Below are positions 40,620 through 50,991 of a stretch of DNA of 64,000 nucleotides, piece by piece. The position numbers and the translations under genes are program-made. Source of the stretch: Halomonas alimentaria (GTDB lineage: Bacteria > Pseudomonadota > Gammaproteobacteria > Pseudomonadales > Halomonadaceae). The DNA lies in the NCBI RefSeq assembly GCF_009902005.1, contig NZ_WUTT01000001.1, positions 1,452,541-1,516,540 on the forward strand. Direction: 5' to 3'. The notes under the pieces were generated by a model. That model made no database searches. It worked only from the letters and a program-made list of their open reading frames with translations, and was not told the origin of the DNA. Positions within the stretch are counted from its first letter, which is position 1; each line of letters starts with the position of its first letter.

Positions 40620-42191
40620 GTGAAGATTGGTGCACCCAGGGAGCTCGCCAAGGGCGAGGCGCGCGTCGCGCTGACCCCTGACAGCGCGAAGTTCATCCAG
40701 AAGCTTGGACATGACTGCCTGATCGAGAGCGGTGCCGGCGTGGCCGCCGGCTTCGACGACCAGGCCTACCGTGACGCCGGCGTCAACGTCGTCGACGGCG
40801 CCGAGGCGCTGTGGTCCGACGCCGAGGTGGTGATCAAGGTCCGCGAGCCCGAGGAGGCGGAGGTCAAGCACCTGCGCCAGGGCCAGACCCTGATCAGCTT
40901 CTTCTGGCCGGCCCAGAACGAGGAAATGCTCGAGAAGTGCCGTGCCCAGGGCGCCACCGTGGTGGCCATGGACATGGTGCCGCGCATCTCGCGTGCCCAG
41001 AAGATGGATGCCCTGTCATCCATGGCCAACATCGCCGGCTATCGCGCGGTGATCGAGGCGGGCAACAACTTCGGACGCTTCTTCACCGGCCAGGTGACCG
41101 CCGCCGGCAAGGTGCCGCCGGCCAAGGTGCTGGTGGTCGGCGCCGGCGTGGCGGGTCTCGCCGCCATCGGTACCGCCACCAGCCTGGGTGCCGTGGTGCG
41201 CGCCTTCGACGTGCGTCCCGAGGTGGCCGAGCAGATCGAATCCATGGGCGCCGAGTTCCTGTTCCTCGACTTCGAGGAGAGCCAGGACGGTGCCGAGACC
41301 GGCGGTTATGCGGCCCCCTCCAGCCCGGAGTTCCGCGAGAAGCAGATGGAGTGTTTCCGCGAGCAGGCCCCGGATATCGATATCGTCATCACCACGGCGC
41401 TGATCCCTGGCCGCCCCGCGCCCAAGCTGTGGCTCGAGGACATGGTCAAGGCCATGAAGCCGGGCTCGGTGATTATCGACCTGGCAGCCGAGAAGGGCGG
41501 CAACTGTGACCTCACGGTGCCCGACGAGAAGGTGGTGACCGACAACGGCGTGACGGTGGTCGGCTACACCGACTTCCCGTCGCGCATGGCGACCCAGTCG
41601 TCGCTGCTCTACTCCACCAACATTCGCCACATGCTCACCGACCTGACGCCGGAGAAGGATGGCCAGATCGTCCACGACATGGAGGACGACGTCATCCGTG
41701 GTGCCACGGTGACCCACGCCGGCGAGGTCACCTTCCCGCCGCCGCCGCCCAAGGTCAAGGCGATTGCCGCGGCCAAGCCCAAGCCCAAGGAGAAGGAGCC
41801 GACGCCCGAGGAGAAGAAGGCCGCCGAACTGGCTACCTTCAAGGCCCAGACCAAGCGCCAGGTGACCCTGCTCGGGGTGGGCGGCGCACTGATGCTGCTG
41901 CTCGGCCAGGTGGCCCCGGCCTCCTTCATGCAGCACTTCATCGTCTTCGCGCTGGCCTGCTTCGTCGGCTTCCAGGTGATCTGGGGCGTCAGCCACTCGC
42001 TGCATACGCCGCTGATGGCGGTGACCAATGCCATCTCCGGGATCATCATCCTGGGGGCGATACTGCAGATCGGTTCGGGCAGCGGGCTGGTAACGCTGAT
42101 GGCGGCCATCTCGGTGCTGGTGGCGACCATCAATATCGTGGGCGGCTTCCTGGTGACACGCCGGATGCTGGCCATGTTCCAGAAATCGTGA
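40620..42191 (+). CDS. pntA: NAD(P) transhydrogenase subunit alpha
   Basis: 523 residues. The N-terminal NAD(H)-binding domain I (about 1-380) contains [15 protein letters not shown] and [16 protein letters not shown] Pro/Lys-rich linker (about 375-400) leads to four membrane spans of domain II (about 418-515). This is the fused form as in E. coli, not split PntAA/PntAB. With PntB it uses the proton gradient to make NADPH from NADH, relevant to the PHA genes at 52-55 kb. It starts at a GTG with GGGAG upstream. Confidence 0.97.
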   Translation: MKIGAPRELAKGEARVALTPDSAKFIQKLGHDCLIESGAGVAAGFDDQAYRDAGVNVVDGAEALWSDAEVVIKVREPEEAEVKHLRQGQTLISFFWPAQNEEMLEKCRAQGATVVAMDMVPRISRAQKMDALSSMANIAGYRAVIEAGNNFGRFFTGQVTAAGKVPPAKVLVVGAGVAGLAAIGTATSLGAVVRAFDVRPEVAEQIESMGAEFLFLDFEESQDGAETGGYAAPSSPEFREKQMECFREQAPDIDIVITTALIPGRPAPKLWLEDMVKAMKPGSVIIDLAAEKGGNCDLTVPDEKVVTDNGVTVVGYTDFPSRMATQSSLLYSTNIRHMLTDLTPEKDGQIVHDMEDDVIRGATVTHAGEVTFPPPPPKVKAIAAAKPKPKEKEPTPEEKKAAELATFKAQTKRQVTLLGVGGALMLLLGQVAPASFMQHFIVFALACFVGFQVIWGVSHSLHTPLMAVTNAISGIIILGAILQIGSGSGLVTLMAAISVLVATINIVGGFLVTRRMLAMFQKS

Positions 42192-42207
42192 ACCGCGGAG
42201 ACAACCC

Positions 42208-43650
42208 ATGCTGAGTCAAGGATTCGTGTCTGCCGCGGCGATCGCGGCAAGTGTACTGTTCATCCTCTCCCTGGGGGGATTGAGCAATCAGGAGAAGGCC
42301 AAGCGGGCGGTGTGGTACGGCATCGTCGGCATGGCGGTGGCGGTGTTCTTTACCGCCTTTGGCCCGGGTATCGGCGCCTACGGCTGGATGATCCCGATGA
42401 TGGTCATCGGCGCCGCCGTCGGCGTCTATGTGGCCAAGAAGGTCGACATGACCGAGATGCCGCAGTTGGTGGCGGCGTTGCACAGCTTCGTCGGCCTGGC
42501 CGCGGTGTTTGTCGGCTGGAGCGCCGACCTGGAGCGGCGGCGCGTACTGGCGGCCCGCGCCATCGAGGCGGGCACCGACCAGTTCTCGGCCTTCGCCGGC
42601 CTGGTGGCTACCAAGGCGCCGGACGAGCTGATGTTCCTGCAAGTCGAGGTGGTGCTGGGCGTGTTCATCGGCGCGGTGACCTTTACCGGTTCGATCATCG
42701 CCTTCGGCAAGCTGGCCGGCAAGATCGACGGCAAGCCCCGTCAGCTGCCCGGTGGCCACATGCTCAATGCCGGCGCCGCGGTGCTCTCGCTGCTGCTGGC
42801 CATCCTCTATCTCAATGGTGCGGGCTTCTGGACCCTGCTGCTGATCGCCGCCCTGGCGTTCTTCATCGGCTATCACCTGATCATGGGCATCGGCGGCGCC
42901 GATATGCCGGTGGTGGTGTCGATGCTCAACAGCTACTCCGGCTGGGCCGCGGCGGCTATCGGCTTCACGCTCTCCAACGACCTGCTGATCGTCACCGGTG
43001 CCCTGGTGGGCTCCTCCGGTGCCATCCTGTCGTACATCATGTGCAAGGCGATGAACCGCAACTTCCTCAACGTCATCCTCGGTGGCTTCGGCGGCACCCA
43101 GGGGCCGGCGGCTGAGATCGAAGGCGAGCAGGTCGCCATCGACGCGGGCGGTGTGGCCAGCGCCCTCAACGATGCCGACAGCGTGATCATCGTGCCGGGC
43201 TATGGCATGGCGGTGGCCCAGGCGCAGAACGCGGTCAGCGAGCTGACCCGCAAGCTGCGCGCCGCGGGCAAGAACGTGCGTTTCGGTATCCATCCGGTGG
43301 CGGGACGCCTGCCCGGGCACATGAACGTGCTGCTGGCGGAGGCCAAGGTGCCTTACGACATCGTGCTGGAGATGGACGAGATCAACGATGACTTCTCCTC
43401 CACTGACGTGGTGATCGTCATCGGCTCCAACGATATCGTCAATCCGGCCGCCGAGGAGGATCCCAACAGCCCCATCGCCGGCATGCCGGTGCTGAAGGTG
43501 TGGGAGGCCAAGCAGGTGTTCGTCAGCAAACGCGGCCAGGGTACCGGCTACTCCGGTATCGAGAACCCGCTGTTCTTCAAGGAGAACACCCGGATGTTCT
43601 ATGGTGACGCACGCAAGAGCATCGACGACCTGCTGCCTCTCGTCGACTGA
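42208..43650 (+). CDS. pntB: NAD(P) transhydrogenase subunit beta
   Basis: 480 residues: about 8-9 membrane spans (1-265), then the NADP(H)-binding domain III (about 300-480) with [32 protein letters not shown] and [10 protein letters not shown]. 16 bases after pntA. A transcription terminator follows, so pntAB is a two-gene unit. Confidence 0.97.
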   Translation: MLSQGFVSAAAIAASVLFILSLGGLSNQEKAKRAVWYGIVGMAVAVFFTAFGPGIGAYGWMIPMMVIGAAVGVYVAKKVDMTEMPQLVAALHSFVGLAAVFVGWSADLERRRVLAARAIEAGTDQFSAFAGLVATKAPDELMFLQVEVVLGVFIGAVTFTGSIIAFGKLAGKIDGKPRQLPGGHMLNAGAAVLSLLLAILYLNGAGFWTLLLIAALAFFIGYHLIMGIGGADMPVVVSMLNSYSGWAAAAIGFTLSNDLLIVTGALVGSSGAILSYIMCKAMNRNFLNVILGGFGGTQGPAAEIEGEQVAIDAGGVASALNDADSVIIVPGYGMAVAQAQNAVSELTRKLRAAGKNVRFGIHPVAGRLPGHMNVLLAEAKVPYDIVLEMDEINDDFSSTDVVIVIGSNDIVNPAAEEDPNSPIAGMPVLKVWEAKQVFVSKRGQGTGYSGIENPLFFKENTRMFYGDARKSIDDLLPLVD

Positions 43651-43697
43651 CGTTCTCGTCAATCTCGATCACGGTCCCGTCAGGGGCCGTACTCCGG

Positions 43698-43732
43698 GAC
43701 GCCCGGGCCGGTCACGGTCCGGGCGTCTTTTT
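43698..43732 (+). terminator. Rho-independent terminator of pntAB
   Basis: GACGCCCGGGCC paired with GGTCCGGGCGTC followed by TTTTT. A TACAAT hexamer (43736-43741) immediately after may be the -10 of gpsA. Confidence 0.85.
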
Positions 43733-43778
43733 CGCTACAATCCCCACATTCATCCATTCATCTCCTGCGGGGTTCATC

Positions 43779-44870
43779 ATGGCAGAGGAACGCATGCGGG
43801 TGGCGGTGCTGGGCGGTGGCAGCTTCGGCACTGCCCTGGCCAGCATCGCCGCCGACAACGGTGCCGAGGTGCGCCAGTGGCTGCGCGACCCAGCGCTGAC
43901 CGAGCAGATCAACCGCGAGCACATCAACGGTCGCTACCTGCCTGACTATGCCATCAACCCGGCGGTGGTGGCCTCCACCGAGATGGCCGAGGTGCTGCCC
44001 GGTGCCGGCCTGGTGCTGGTGGCCATTCCCTCCAAGGCATTTGGGGATGTGGTGCGCCAGGCGCGCCCCCACCTGACCCCCGACCAGATACTCGTCAGCA
44101 CCACCAAGGGTATCCAGGAGGAGGGATTCAAGCTGATGAGCCAGATCCTCGAGGAGGAGACCGGCTTTCCGCATATCGGGGTGATCTCGGGGCCCAACCT
44201 CGCCTCCGAGGTGGCCGACAAGCAGCTCACCGCCACGGTGATCGCCAGTGATGACCCCGAGACCCGTACCCGGGTGCAGACGGCACTCGGCTGTGACTAC
44301 TTCCGGGTCTATGCCAGCAACGACCGTTTCGGTGTCGAGCTCGGCGGAGCGCTGAAGAACATCTACGCCATCGCCGCCGGCATGGCCGCGGCCCTGGGCA
44401 TGGGCGAGAACACCCGCAGCATGCTGATGACCCGGGCGCTGGCCGAGATGAGCCGCTTCGCCGTGTCCCAGGGCGCTAACCCCATGACCTTCCTGGGGCT
44501 GGCTGGGGTGGGGGACCTGATCGTGACCTGCTCCTCGAGGCTTTCGCGCAACTACCGGGTCGGTTATGCCCTGGGCGAGGGTAAGTCCCTCGACGAGGCG
44601 GTGGATGCCCTGGGCCAGGTGGCCGAGGGGGTCAATACCGTGCGCCTGGTGCGCGACAAGGCGCGCGCCGAGGGCATCTACATGCCGCTGGCCGAGGGGC
44701 TCTACCAGGTGCTGTTCCGGGGCGTGCCGGCCAAGGAGATGGCGCGGCTGCTGATGCTGGGCGAGCAGAGCAGCGATGTGGAGTTCGTGCTGGCCCGGGA
44801 GGACGTGCAGCGTGCCCACCGCGAGCAGGAGGGCGCCACGCAGGGTGCCAAGGGGGGCGGGCATGGCTGA
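43779..44870 (+). CDS. gpsA: Glycerol-3-phosphate dehydrogenase [NAD(P)+]
   Basis: 363 residues. It reduces dihydroxyacetone phosphate to sn-glycerol 3-phosphate for phospholipid synthesis. Nucleotide-binding motif [10 protein letters not shown] (11-20), catalytic Lys in [17 protein letters not shown], and TTKG. The last 20 or so residues are an unconserved Gly/Gln/His tail that overlaps the sixA start by eight bases. It has no direct link to PntAB except redox supply. Confidence 0.97.
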   Translation: MAEERMRVAVLGGGSFGTALASIAADNGAEVRQWLRDPALTEQINREHINGRYLPDYAINPAVVASTEMAEVLPGAGLVLVAIPSKAFGDVVRQARPHLTPDQILVSTTKGIQEEGFKLMSQILEEETGFPHIGVISGPNLASEVADKQLTATVIASDDPETRTRVQTALGCDYFRVYASNDRFGVELGGALKNIYAIAAGMAAALGMGENTRSMLMTRALAEMSRFAVSQGANPMTFLGLAGVGDLIVTCSSRLSRNYRVGYALGEGKSLDEAVDALGQVAEGVNTVRLVRDKARAEGIYMPLAEGLYQVLFRGVPAKEMARLLMLGEQSSDVEFVLAREDVQRAHREQEGATQGAKGGGHG

Positions 44871-45339
44871 ACGGCTGCTGATCATGCGCCACGGCGAGGC
44901 GGGGCCGGGCCACCCCGACGTCGAGCGTGAGCTGACCGGCCATGGCCAGCAGGAGGTGCGGCGCATGGCGGCATGGCTTGCCGACCGCGACGCCCTGGCC
45001 GGTCTGCGCCTGCTGGCGAGTCCCTACCGACGCGCCCGGCAAAGTGCCGCGGCGCTGGCCGAGGCGCTGGAGGCAGAGGTCGAGACGCTCCCCCTGATCA
45101 CACCGGATGACCCGCCTCAGGCGGTGGCCGACTGGCTGCTCGAGCAGTCGCCCGGACGGCCTTTGCTGCTGGTCAGCCATATGCCGCTGGTCGGGGCACT
45201 CACCGGGCTGCTGGTCGAGGGACGAGCGGATCTTGGCCTCGCCTTTCCCACCGCCGGGGTGGCGGAACTCGAGGCCGAGGTGTGGGCGGCGGGCTGCGCC
45301 CGCCTGGCGCGCTTTATGACCCCGGCCGATCTCGGGTGA
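44863..45339 (+). CDS. sixA: Phosphohistidine phosphatase SixA
   Basis: 158 residues of the histidine-phosphatase fold. The RHGE motif ([12 protein letters not shown], residues 5-16) provides the phospho-acceptor His, and HMPLVGAL is the second His motif. SixA dephosphorylates phospho-His on signalling or PTS proteins. AAGGGGGG precedes the ATG, which overlaps gpsA by eight bases. Confidence 0.93.
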   Translation: MAERLLIMRHGEAGPGHPDVERELTGHGQQEVRRMAAWLADRDALAGLRLLASPYRRARQSAAALAEALEAEVETLPLITPDDPPQAVADWLLEQSPGRPLLLVSHMPLVGALTGLLVEGRADLGLAFPTAGVAELEAEVWAAGCARLARFMTPADLG

Positions 45340-45368
45340 GCCTAGATCAACCCCAGGTGAAGGCGCCG

Positions 45369-46316
45369 CTAGATCAGCCCGGCCATCTGCAGGCCGAAGG
45401 CGCCCAGGGTGATGGTGACGCTGGCCATCAGGGTGGTGAGCGCGATGATGTTGGCGGTGAGCACGGCGTTGCCGCCCATCGCCCTGGCCATCACGAAGGC
45501 CGCCGCCGCGGTGGGACTGGCGAAGAACAGGAACATCACGCCCAGCTCGCGCCCCTCGAAGCCGGCCAGCCAGGCCGCGCCGGTGGCCAGTATCGGAATC
45601 ACCACCATCTTCATCAGGCTGGCGCTGAGTGCCACCGCGCCGGACGCCTGCAGGGCGCCGAAGGAGAGGGTGGCGCCGATGCAGATCAGCGCCAGCGGCA
45701 GGGTCAGGGAGGCGAAGTACTCTCCCGAGGTCAGCAGCCAGCCGGGCAGCGGTGGTGCCAGCAGGGCCACCGGCAGCGCCGCCACCACGGCGAGGATCAG
45801 CGGATTGCGCACGATATGCGCGAGGATGTCGCGCCAGTCGACCCGGGCCTCGTCGCGGTAGGTGGCCAGGGCCACCACCGAGAAGGCGTTGTAGGTGAGG
45901 ATCACCACGCCGAGCAGCAGGCCACCGGCGGAGAGGCCGTAGTCGCCATACATGCTGGCCGCCAGCGCCAGGCCGACGATGCCGCAGTTGCCGCGGAAGG
46001 CGCCCTGGATGTAGCTGCCGCGGTCGGCCCGGGCCACGCGCAGCGCCGCCCAGCCCCACACTGCCAGGAAGCTTCCCAGGGTGGCCAGGGCGAAGACGCC
46101 AAGCAGCCGCGGGTTGAGGGTCGCCTCGAGGTCGGCACGGATGATGCTCAGGAAGATCAGCGTCGGCAGGGTGGCCTTGAACACCAGCTGTGAGGCGGTG
46201 GTGACGAAGGCCGCATCGATCCAGCGGGCGCGCTTGAGTCCCAGGCCGATGAAGACCATGGCGAAGACCGGCAGGGTGATCTCCAGGGTCGCCTGGAAGA
46301 TCGCCAGGGCCTCCAT
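45369..46316 (-). CDS. AEC-family auxin-efflux-type permease
   Basis: 315 residues, about ten membrane spans in two inverted halves. Motifs FRGNCGIVGLAL and FFASPTAAAAFVMA (helices 4 and 9, with Asn/Pro crossover) are typical of the auxin efflux carrier family; bacterial members export malonate, malate or other weak acids. Substrate unknown. Its ATG overlaps the stop of a tiny upstream ORF (TGATG), implying coupling. It is convergent with sixA. Confidence 0.9.
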   Translation of the reverse strand: MEALAIFQATLEITLPVFAMVFIGLGLKRARWIDAAFVTTASQLVFKATLPTLIFLSIIRADLEATLNPRLLGVFALATLGSFLAVWGWAALRVARADRGSYIQGAFRGNCGIVGLALAASMYGDYGLSAGGLLLGVVILTYNAFSVVALATYRDEARVDWRDILAHIVRNPLILAVVAALPVALLAPPLPGWLLTSGEYFASLTLPLALICIGATLSFGALQASGAVALSASLMKMVVIPILATGAAWLAGFEGRELGVMFLFFASPTAAAAFVMARAMGGNAVLTANIIALTTLMASVTITLGAFGLQMAGLI

Positions 46317-46414
46317 CAGCGCACCAGCCAGAAGCCGACCACCACGGCGGCGAGGACGGTGGCGAAGAAGAGTCGATTGCGGATCCGGGTATCGCGGGGC
46401 TTGCGGGCGGTCAC
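46316..46414 (-). CDS. Small single-span membrane ORF upstream of the AEC permease
   Basis: 32 residues (45 if started at the ATG at 46453). Starting at GTG 46414 with AGGAG six bases upstream, it reads as a basic N-terminus (TARKPRDTRIRNR) followed by one membrane helix LFFATVLAAVVVGFWLV. Its TGA overlaps the permease ATG by one base, so translation of the permease would depend on it. No homologue recognised. The evidence is the ribosome-binding site, the coupling and the hydrophobic segment. Confidence 0.55.
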   Translation of the reverse strand: MTARKPRDTRIRNRLFFATVLAAVVVGFWLVR

Positions 46415-46525
46415 GGGGGGCTCCTGGTTGCGGGGGACGGCTTGGCGAAACATGGTAATCCCGTTAGCCTGCTACCACCAGGCGCCCCACCCGCGCCGCG
46501 CTTCTCCCCGTATCAGGAAACGCCG

Positions 46526-47338
46526 ATGACGCCCGCCCAGACCGACCGTTCCACGCTGCTGTTCGCCCACGCCAATGGTTTCCCCGGGGTCTGCTATCGC
46601 AGTTTCCTGGCGCCGCTGGGCGAGCGTTTCGTGCTCCATCCGCTGGATCGGCTCGGCCACCACCCCGATTTCCCGGTGGGCCACAACTGGCTGGCGCTGC
46701 GCGACGAGCTGCTCCACGCCCTGGAGGATCTCGATACACCGGTGATCGGCGTGGGCCACTCCATGGGCGGCGTGCTGATGGCCATGGCCGCCGAGGCGGC
46801 GCCGGCACATTTCCGCTGCGTGGTGATGCTCGACCCGCCGCTGATGCTGGGCATGGATGCCTGGGGGATGAAGGTCGCCAAGCAACTGGGCCTGGCGGAT
46901 CGCGTCACCCCCGCCGGCAAGAGCCTGGGGCGGCGCACCACCTGGCCGGATCGCCAGGCGATGCGCCACTACCTGCGCCGGCGCGGGCTGTTTCGCCGCT
47001 TCACCGAGCAGGCCATGGACGACTACGTCGAGGGCGGCACCCGGCTGCTCGACGACGGTCAGGCGGTGCTGGTCTATGACCCGGATATCGAGGTGGAGAT
47101 CTTCCGCCACCTGCCGGATCACCTGGGAGACCTGCCGCGCCGACTGCGGGTGCCCCACGCGGTACTGGCCGGCGAGGATTCCGACCTGCTGACGCCGCGT
47201 CGCTGTCGCCGCCTGCGACGCCACGGGGTGCCGGTGCACCCGGTGCCCGGTACCCACATGTTTCCCATGGAGCATCCCGACGAGGCGCGGCAGGGCCTGC
47301 TGGCCGTGCTGGATGAGCTGCTCGGGGAGACAGCATGA
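46526..47338 (+). CDS. Alpha/beta hydrolase, first of a coupled trio
   Basis: 270 residues. Nucleophile elbow GHSMGG with Ser79, an HANGFPG oxyanion segment near the N-terminus (FAHANGFPG), and a final His in VPGTHMFPMEHPD. Substrate unknown; it may be a carboxylesterase. The ATG at 46526 follows CAGGA. It overlaps the next hydrolase gene by four bases (ATGA). Start choice is supported by the conserved N-terminus; a longer frame to 46442 exists. Confidence 0.88.
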   Translation: MTPAQTDRSTLLFAHANGFPGVCYRSFLAPLGERFVLHPLDRLGHHPDFPVGHNWLALRDELLHALEDLDTPVIGVGHSMGGVLMAMAAEAAPAHFRCVVMLDPPLMLGMDAWGMKVAKQLGLADRVTPAGKSLGRRTTWPDRQAMRHYLRRRGLFRRFTEQAMDDYVEGGTRLLDDGQAVLVYDPDIEVEIFRHLPDHLGDLPRRLRVPHAVLAGEDSDLLTPRRCRRLRRHGVPVHPVPGTHMFPMEHPDEARQGLLAVLDELLGETA

Positions 47339-48231
47339 GCGCGCCACAGGCCCTGCGTCTGGCCGGAGGGCGCCTGGCGGGGCTGGCCTGGGGGGAGGAG
47401 GGCGCCCCGCCGTGGCTGGCGCTGCACGGCTGGCTGGACAATGCCGCCAGTTTCTCGCGCCTGGCGCCGCTGCTGGCCGAGCGGCTGGGCGTGCGGGTGG
47501 TGGCCATCGATTTCGCCGGCCATGGCCAGTCGCACCACTCGCCCGGCGACTATGCCATCTGGGACTACTGCGATGACGTGCTCGACGCCGCCGATGAGCT
47601 GGGACTCGAAACGGTCACCCTGCTGGCCCACTCCATGGGGGCCGGGGTCGCCTGCCTGACCGCCGCGGCCCTTCCCGAGCGGGTGGCGCGGCTGGCGCTG
47701 ATCGATGGCCTGGGCTCGGTGACCACGCCTGCCGGCGAGGCCCCCCGGCAGCTGCGCCGGGGGCTGTTGGGCCATCGCCGCCCGCCCTCCGGCGGGGCGA
47801 GCTATGCTGATCAGGAGGAGGCCGTGGCGGCGCGAGTCAAGGGGGGAGCGACCCCGGTGGATGCCGGCACGATCCGCCCGGTGGTGGCTCGTAACCTGGG
47901 GGCGCTTCCGGACGGGCGCCTGGGCTGGCGTACCGACCCCCACCTGGTGCGCCCCTCGCCGGTGCGCTTGACGCCCGAACAGGTGGTGGCCTTCCTGGCA
48001 GAAATCGAATGCGCGGTGCTGCTGGTTGAAGGCGAGACGGGCATCCTCGGCGAGAAGGAGGCGGCACGGGTAGCGCGCAGTGCGCTATCGGGGCTCGAGC
48101 GCCGGGTGCTGCCGGGCGGCCACCATCTGCATCTGGAGCCCGACGCGGTGGCGGCAGTGGCCGACGCCATCGGCGCCTGGGCGTCACGCGACGCCGGACG
48201 GTCAGAGAAGCGAGGAGAAGCAGGCGAATGA
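47335..48231 (+). CDS. Alpha/beta hydrolase, second of a coupled trio
   Basis: 298 residues. HGWLDNAASF (oxyanion loop), AHSMGAG with Ser100, and a C-terminal GGHHLHLE with the catalytic His. It is distinct from the preceding hydrolase in sequence. It overlaps that gene and the patatin-like gene by four bases each, so the three are very likely one translational unit. Substrate unknown. Confidence 0.9.
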   Translation: MSAPQALRLAGGRLAGLAWGEEGAPPWLALHGWLDNAASFSRLAPLLAERLGVRVVAIDFAGHGQSHHSPGDYAIWDYCDDVLDAADELGLETVTLLAHSMGAGVACLTAAALPERVARLALIDGLGSVTTPAGEAPRQLRRGLLGHRRPPSGGASYADQEEAVAARVKGGATPVDAGTIRPVVARNLGALPDGRLGWRTDPHLVRPSPVRLTPEQVVAFLAEIECAVLLVEGETGILGEKEAARVARSALSGLERRVLPGGHHLHLEPDAVAAVADAIGAWASRDAGRSEKRGEAGE

Positions 48232-49301
48232 GCGACAGGACGGCAGCCTTCGCCGCGGGCAAGCGAGTGGCACTGGTGCTGGGCAGCGGCGGGGCGCGCG
48301 GCTATGCCCATATCGGCGTGATCGAGGAGATCGAGCGACGCGGCTACCAGGTCGTGGCGGTCTCGGGCTGCTCCATGGGGGCCCTGATCGGGGGGGTCTA
48401 TGCCGCCGGCCAGCTGCCGGCCTATCGCGACTGGGTGTGTCGACTCGACTACTTCGACGTGCTGCGCCTGGTGGATGTGACCTGGAGCCCCATGGGCGCC
48501 ATGAAGGCCAACAAGGTGATGGGCAAGCTGGAGACCCTGGTGGGAGACGCGCGCATCGAGGATCTGGCGATTCCGGTGACCACCGTGGCCACCGACATGA
48601 CCCGCCAGCGTGAGGTATGGTTCCAGAGCGGTTCTCTGCTCGAGGCGATCCGCGCCTCCATCGCCGTGCCCGGGGTGATCACCCCGGTGCACCGCGGCCA
48701 GCAGGTGCTGGTCGACGGGGGGCTGCTCAACCCGCTGCCGATCATTCCCTCCGTCTCCGCCGATGCCGACCTGGTGATGGCGGTCAACGTCACCGCCCAT
48801 AGTCCGCATCCGGTGACCCTGGAAGAGCTGCTGCCTCCCGAGGCTGCCCGTCTGGAGCGTGAGCGCGAGGCCGCTCGCGAAGCCTCGGGCAACGAGTTCA
48901 CCGCCTGGATCGCGGAGGTGAAGAGCGCCGCCAGCCGCTGGTTCGATGGCCTGGGCGGCGTCGGCGGCAGCGCCGAAGGGGAGTCGGACGAGACGAGTGA
49001 AGTGAGCAGCCGTCGTCGCGAGTGGGGGCGCCTGGACATGGTGCTCGCCTCCTTCGATATCACCCAGGCGGCGCTGGCCAAGTACAAGGTGGCGGGCTAT
49101 CCACCGGACGTGCTGATCGAGGTGCCCAAGACGGTGTGTGGTGCCTACGAGTTCCATCGCGCCGAGGCGTTGATCACCCTGGGTCGCCAGCTGGCGGTGG
49201 AGGCGCTGGATCGCTACGAGGGGCGCAACCATCCGGGGTGGGGTGGGCGAGGTATCATCGTCGGCCCCAGCCTGCCGGGCGACACGTTGCCGGGAGAGTA
49301 G
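48228..49301 (+). CDS. Patatin-like phospholipase of the RssA type
   Basis: 357 residues. Oxyanion motif GSGGARGYAHIGV (19-31), nucleophile Ser49 in SGCSMG, and the dyad Asp163 in LVDGGLLNPLP. The C-terminal region (about 205-270) is a charged linker and a helical segment. RssA-like proteins are lipid acyl hydrolases of unclear physiological substrate. It completes the three-hydrolase unit and is convergent with smrB across a seven-base gap. Confidence 0.92.
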   Translation: MSDRTAAFAAGKRVALVLGSGGARGYAHIGVIEEIERRGYQVVAVSGCSMGALIGGVYAAGQLPAYRDWVCRLDYFDVLRLVDVTWSPMGAMKANKVMGKLETLVGDARIEDLAIPVTTVATDMTRQREVWFQSGSLLEAIRASIAVPGVITPVHRGQQVLVDGGLLNPLPIIPSVSADADLVMAVNVTAHSPHPVTLEELLPPEAARLEREREAAREASGNEFTAWIAEVKSAASRWFDGLGGVGGSAEGESDETSEVSSRRREWGRLDMVLASFDITQAALAKYKVAGYPPDVLIEVPKTVCGAYEFHRAEALITLGRQLAVEALDRYEGRNHPGWGGRGIIVGPSLPGDTLPGE

Positions 49302-49308
49302 GCGAGTC

Positions 49309-49881
49309 TCAGCGCTCGCCACGGCGGCGCAGCAGCACGTAGACGGCGCCGGTACCGCCCTCGGCCTCCACGGCCGAGCAGAAGGCCAGCACCCCGGGCC
49401 ACTCACGCAGCCAGGCGTTGACGTGGCTCTTGAGTACCGGGTAGTTGCCATCCACGCCCCAGGCCTTGCCATGCACCACCAGCAGGCAGCGGCGCCGCTC
49501 TGCGGCGGCATCGCGCAGGAACCCCTCCAACTCCTCGCGCGCCTCCTCCAGGGTGTAACCGTGCAGGTCGAGCCCCGCCTCCCAGGCCATCTCGCCGCGC
49601 TTGAGGCGGCTGCGGGTACGCCACGGCAGGTCCGGCAGGGCGAAGTCGAGGTACTCCGAGGGGCGCACCGCCTCCACGCGGCCATCGGAGGTGCGTCCCC
49701 TGGCACTGTCGTCGCCCGCCGCCTGGGCGGCGGCCCGGCGCGCCGCGGCGGACGGGTCCTCGCGTTGCGGGCGCCCCGGATCGGCACGGTTACGCTCGAT
49801 CGGTCTGACTCCGGCCTGGCGCAAGGCCTGGCGGAAGGCGCTGATCTCGTCGTCATCCGGGCGGTGGCGATTTTTGCTCAT
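49309..49881 (-). CDS. smrB: Smr-domain protein SmrB-like
   Basis: 190 residues. The C-terminal Smr domain (about 108-190) carries LDLHGYTLEEAREEL and LLVVHGKAWG...VLKSHVNAWL; an N-terminal extension is charged and probably disordered. In E. coli the Smr endonuclease SmrB cleaves mRNA at collided ribosomes. The ATG at 49881 begins MSKNRHRPDDDE. It sits next to prmB-aroC, as in E. coli, which supports the SmrB identity. Confidence 0.9.
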   Translation of the reverse strand: MSKNRHRPDDDEISAFRQALRQAGVRPIERNRADPGRPQREDPSAAARRAAAQAAGDDSARGRTSDGRVEAVRPSEYLDFALPDLPWRTRSRLKRGEMAWEAGLDLHGYTLEEAREELEGFLRDAAAERRRCLLVVHGKAWGVDGNYPVLKSHVNAWLREWPGVLAFCSAVEAEGGTGAVYVLLRRRGER

Positions 49882-50006
49882 GGGGCAGGGCTCATGGGGC
49901 GCTGTCGGTTGGCGTGCGGGCGACCAGTATACCCGGCGTGGCGTGGCTGTGAACCGGCGGGCCGGGTTACAATCATCTCCCCACATCTCGACGTTCAGGT
50001 GCTCCC

Positions 50007-50960
50007 TTGGCCGATCAGCACGCCCCGCGCTCGACCTCCACGCTTACCCTTGCCGACGACCGGCTCGCCGCCGAACTGGTCACCCTGCGCGACTACCTGC
50101 GCTGGGCGGCCAGCGAGTTTCACCTTGCCGGCCTGTTTCACGGGCATGGCAGTGACTCGCCCTGGGATGAAGCGGTGGCCCTGACCCTGGGCGCGCTGCA
50201 CCTGCCCTGGAATGTCGACCCGGCGGTGCTCGACGCCCGCCTGCTGCCCATGGAGCGCAGCCGCATCGTCGCCCTGGTGCGTGAACGGATCACCTGCCGG
50301 CGTCCACTGCCCTACCTGCTCGGCGAGGCGTGGTTCGCCGGCCTGCCCTTCGATGTCGACGAGCGGGTGCTGATCCCGCGCTCGCCCATCGCCGAGCTGG
50401 TGGAAACAGGCTTCGCCGCCTGGTTTCCCGAGGAGCCGCCGGAGAGGGTGCTCGACCTGTGTGCCGGTTCGGGCTGCATCGGCATCGCTACGGCACTGCA
50501 CCTGCCCACCTGCGCGGTGGATCTCGCCGATATCAGCCAGGAGGCCCTGGCGGTGGCACGCCAGAACATCAGCCGCCACGATGTCGGAGCGCGGGTGCGC
50601 GCGGTGCATGCGGACCTCTTCGATGCGTTGCCCGACCGCTATGACCTGATCGTCTCCAATCCCCCCTATGTGGATGCCCGCGACCTGGCCACCATGCCCG
50701 CCGAGTTCCGCCACGAGCCCGCCCTGGCACTGGGTGCCGGCGCCGACGGCCTGGATATCGTACGGCGTATCCTGCGCGAGGCCCGCGAGCACCTGACCGA
50801 CCGTGGGGTACTGGTCGTCGAGGTGGGCAACTCCGACCACCACCTGGAGGCCGCCTTCCCGGAGGTGCCCTTCCTGTGGCTCGACTTCGAGCGCGGTGGC
50901 CAGGGGGTGTTCGCCCTCACCGCCGATGAACTCGACGCCCATGCGGCGTCCTTCGCCTGA
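50007..50960 (+). CDS. prmB: 50S ribosomal protein L3 N5-glutamine methyltransferase PrmB
   Basis: 317 residues. SAM-binding motif [14 protein letters not shown] and the catalytic NPPY ([11 protein letters not shown]). PrmB methylates a glutamine in the conserved L3 loop. I take the TTG at 50007 as the start: the resulting N-terminus is about 15 residues longer than E. coli PrmB, and TACAAT (49968-49973) lies 33 bases upstream. It precedes aroC by 31 bases. Confidence 0.94.
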   Translation: MADQHAPRSTSTLTLADDRLAAELVTLRDYLRWAASEFHLAGLFHGHGSDSPWDEAVALTLGALHLPWNVDPAVLDARLLPMERSRIVALVRERITCRRPLPYLLGEAWFAGLPFDVDERVLIPRSPIAELVETGFAAWFPEEPPERVLDLCAGSGCIGIATALHLPTCAVDLADISQEALAVARQNISRHDVGARVRAVHADLFDALPDRYDLIVSNPPYVDARDLATMPAEFRHEPALALGAGADGLDIVRRILREAREHLTDRGVLVVEVGNSDHHLEAAFPEVPFLWLDFERGGQGVFALTADELDAHAASFA

Positions 50961-50991
50961 TTCACCGACCCCGATCCCTCGAGGAGCGCCC

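Noticed and set aside
45343-45378. CTAGATCA direct repeat in the sixA-permease gap
   Set aside because: Two 8-bp copies in a short gap are not clearly above chance and no larger structure surrounds them.
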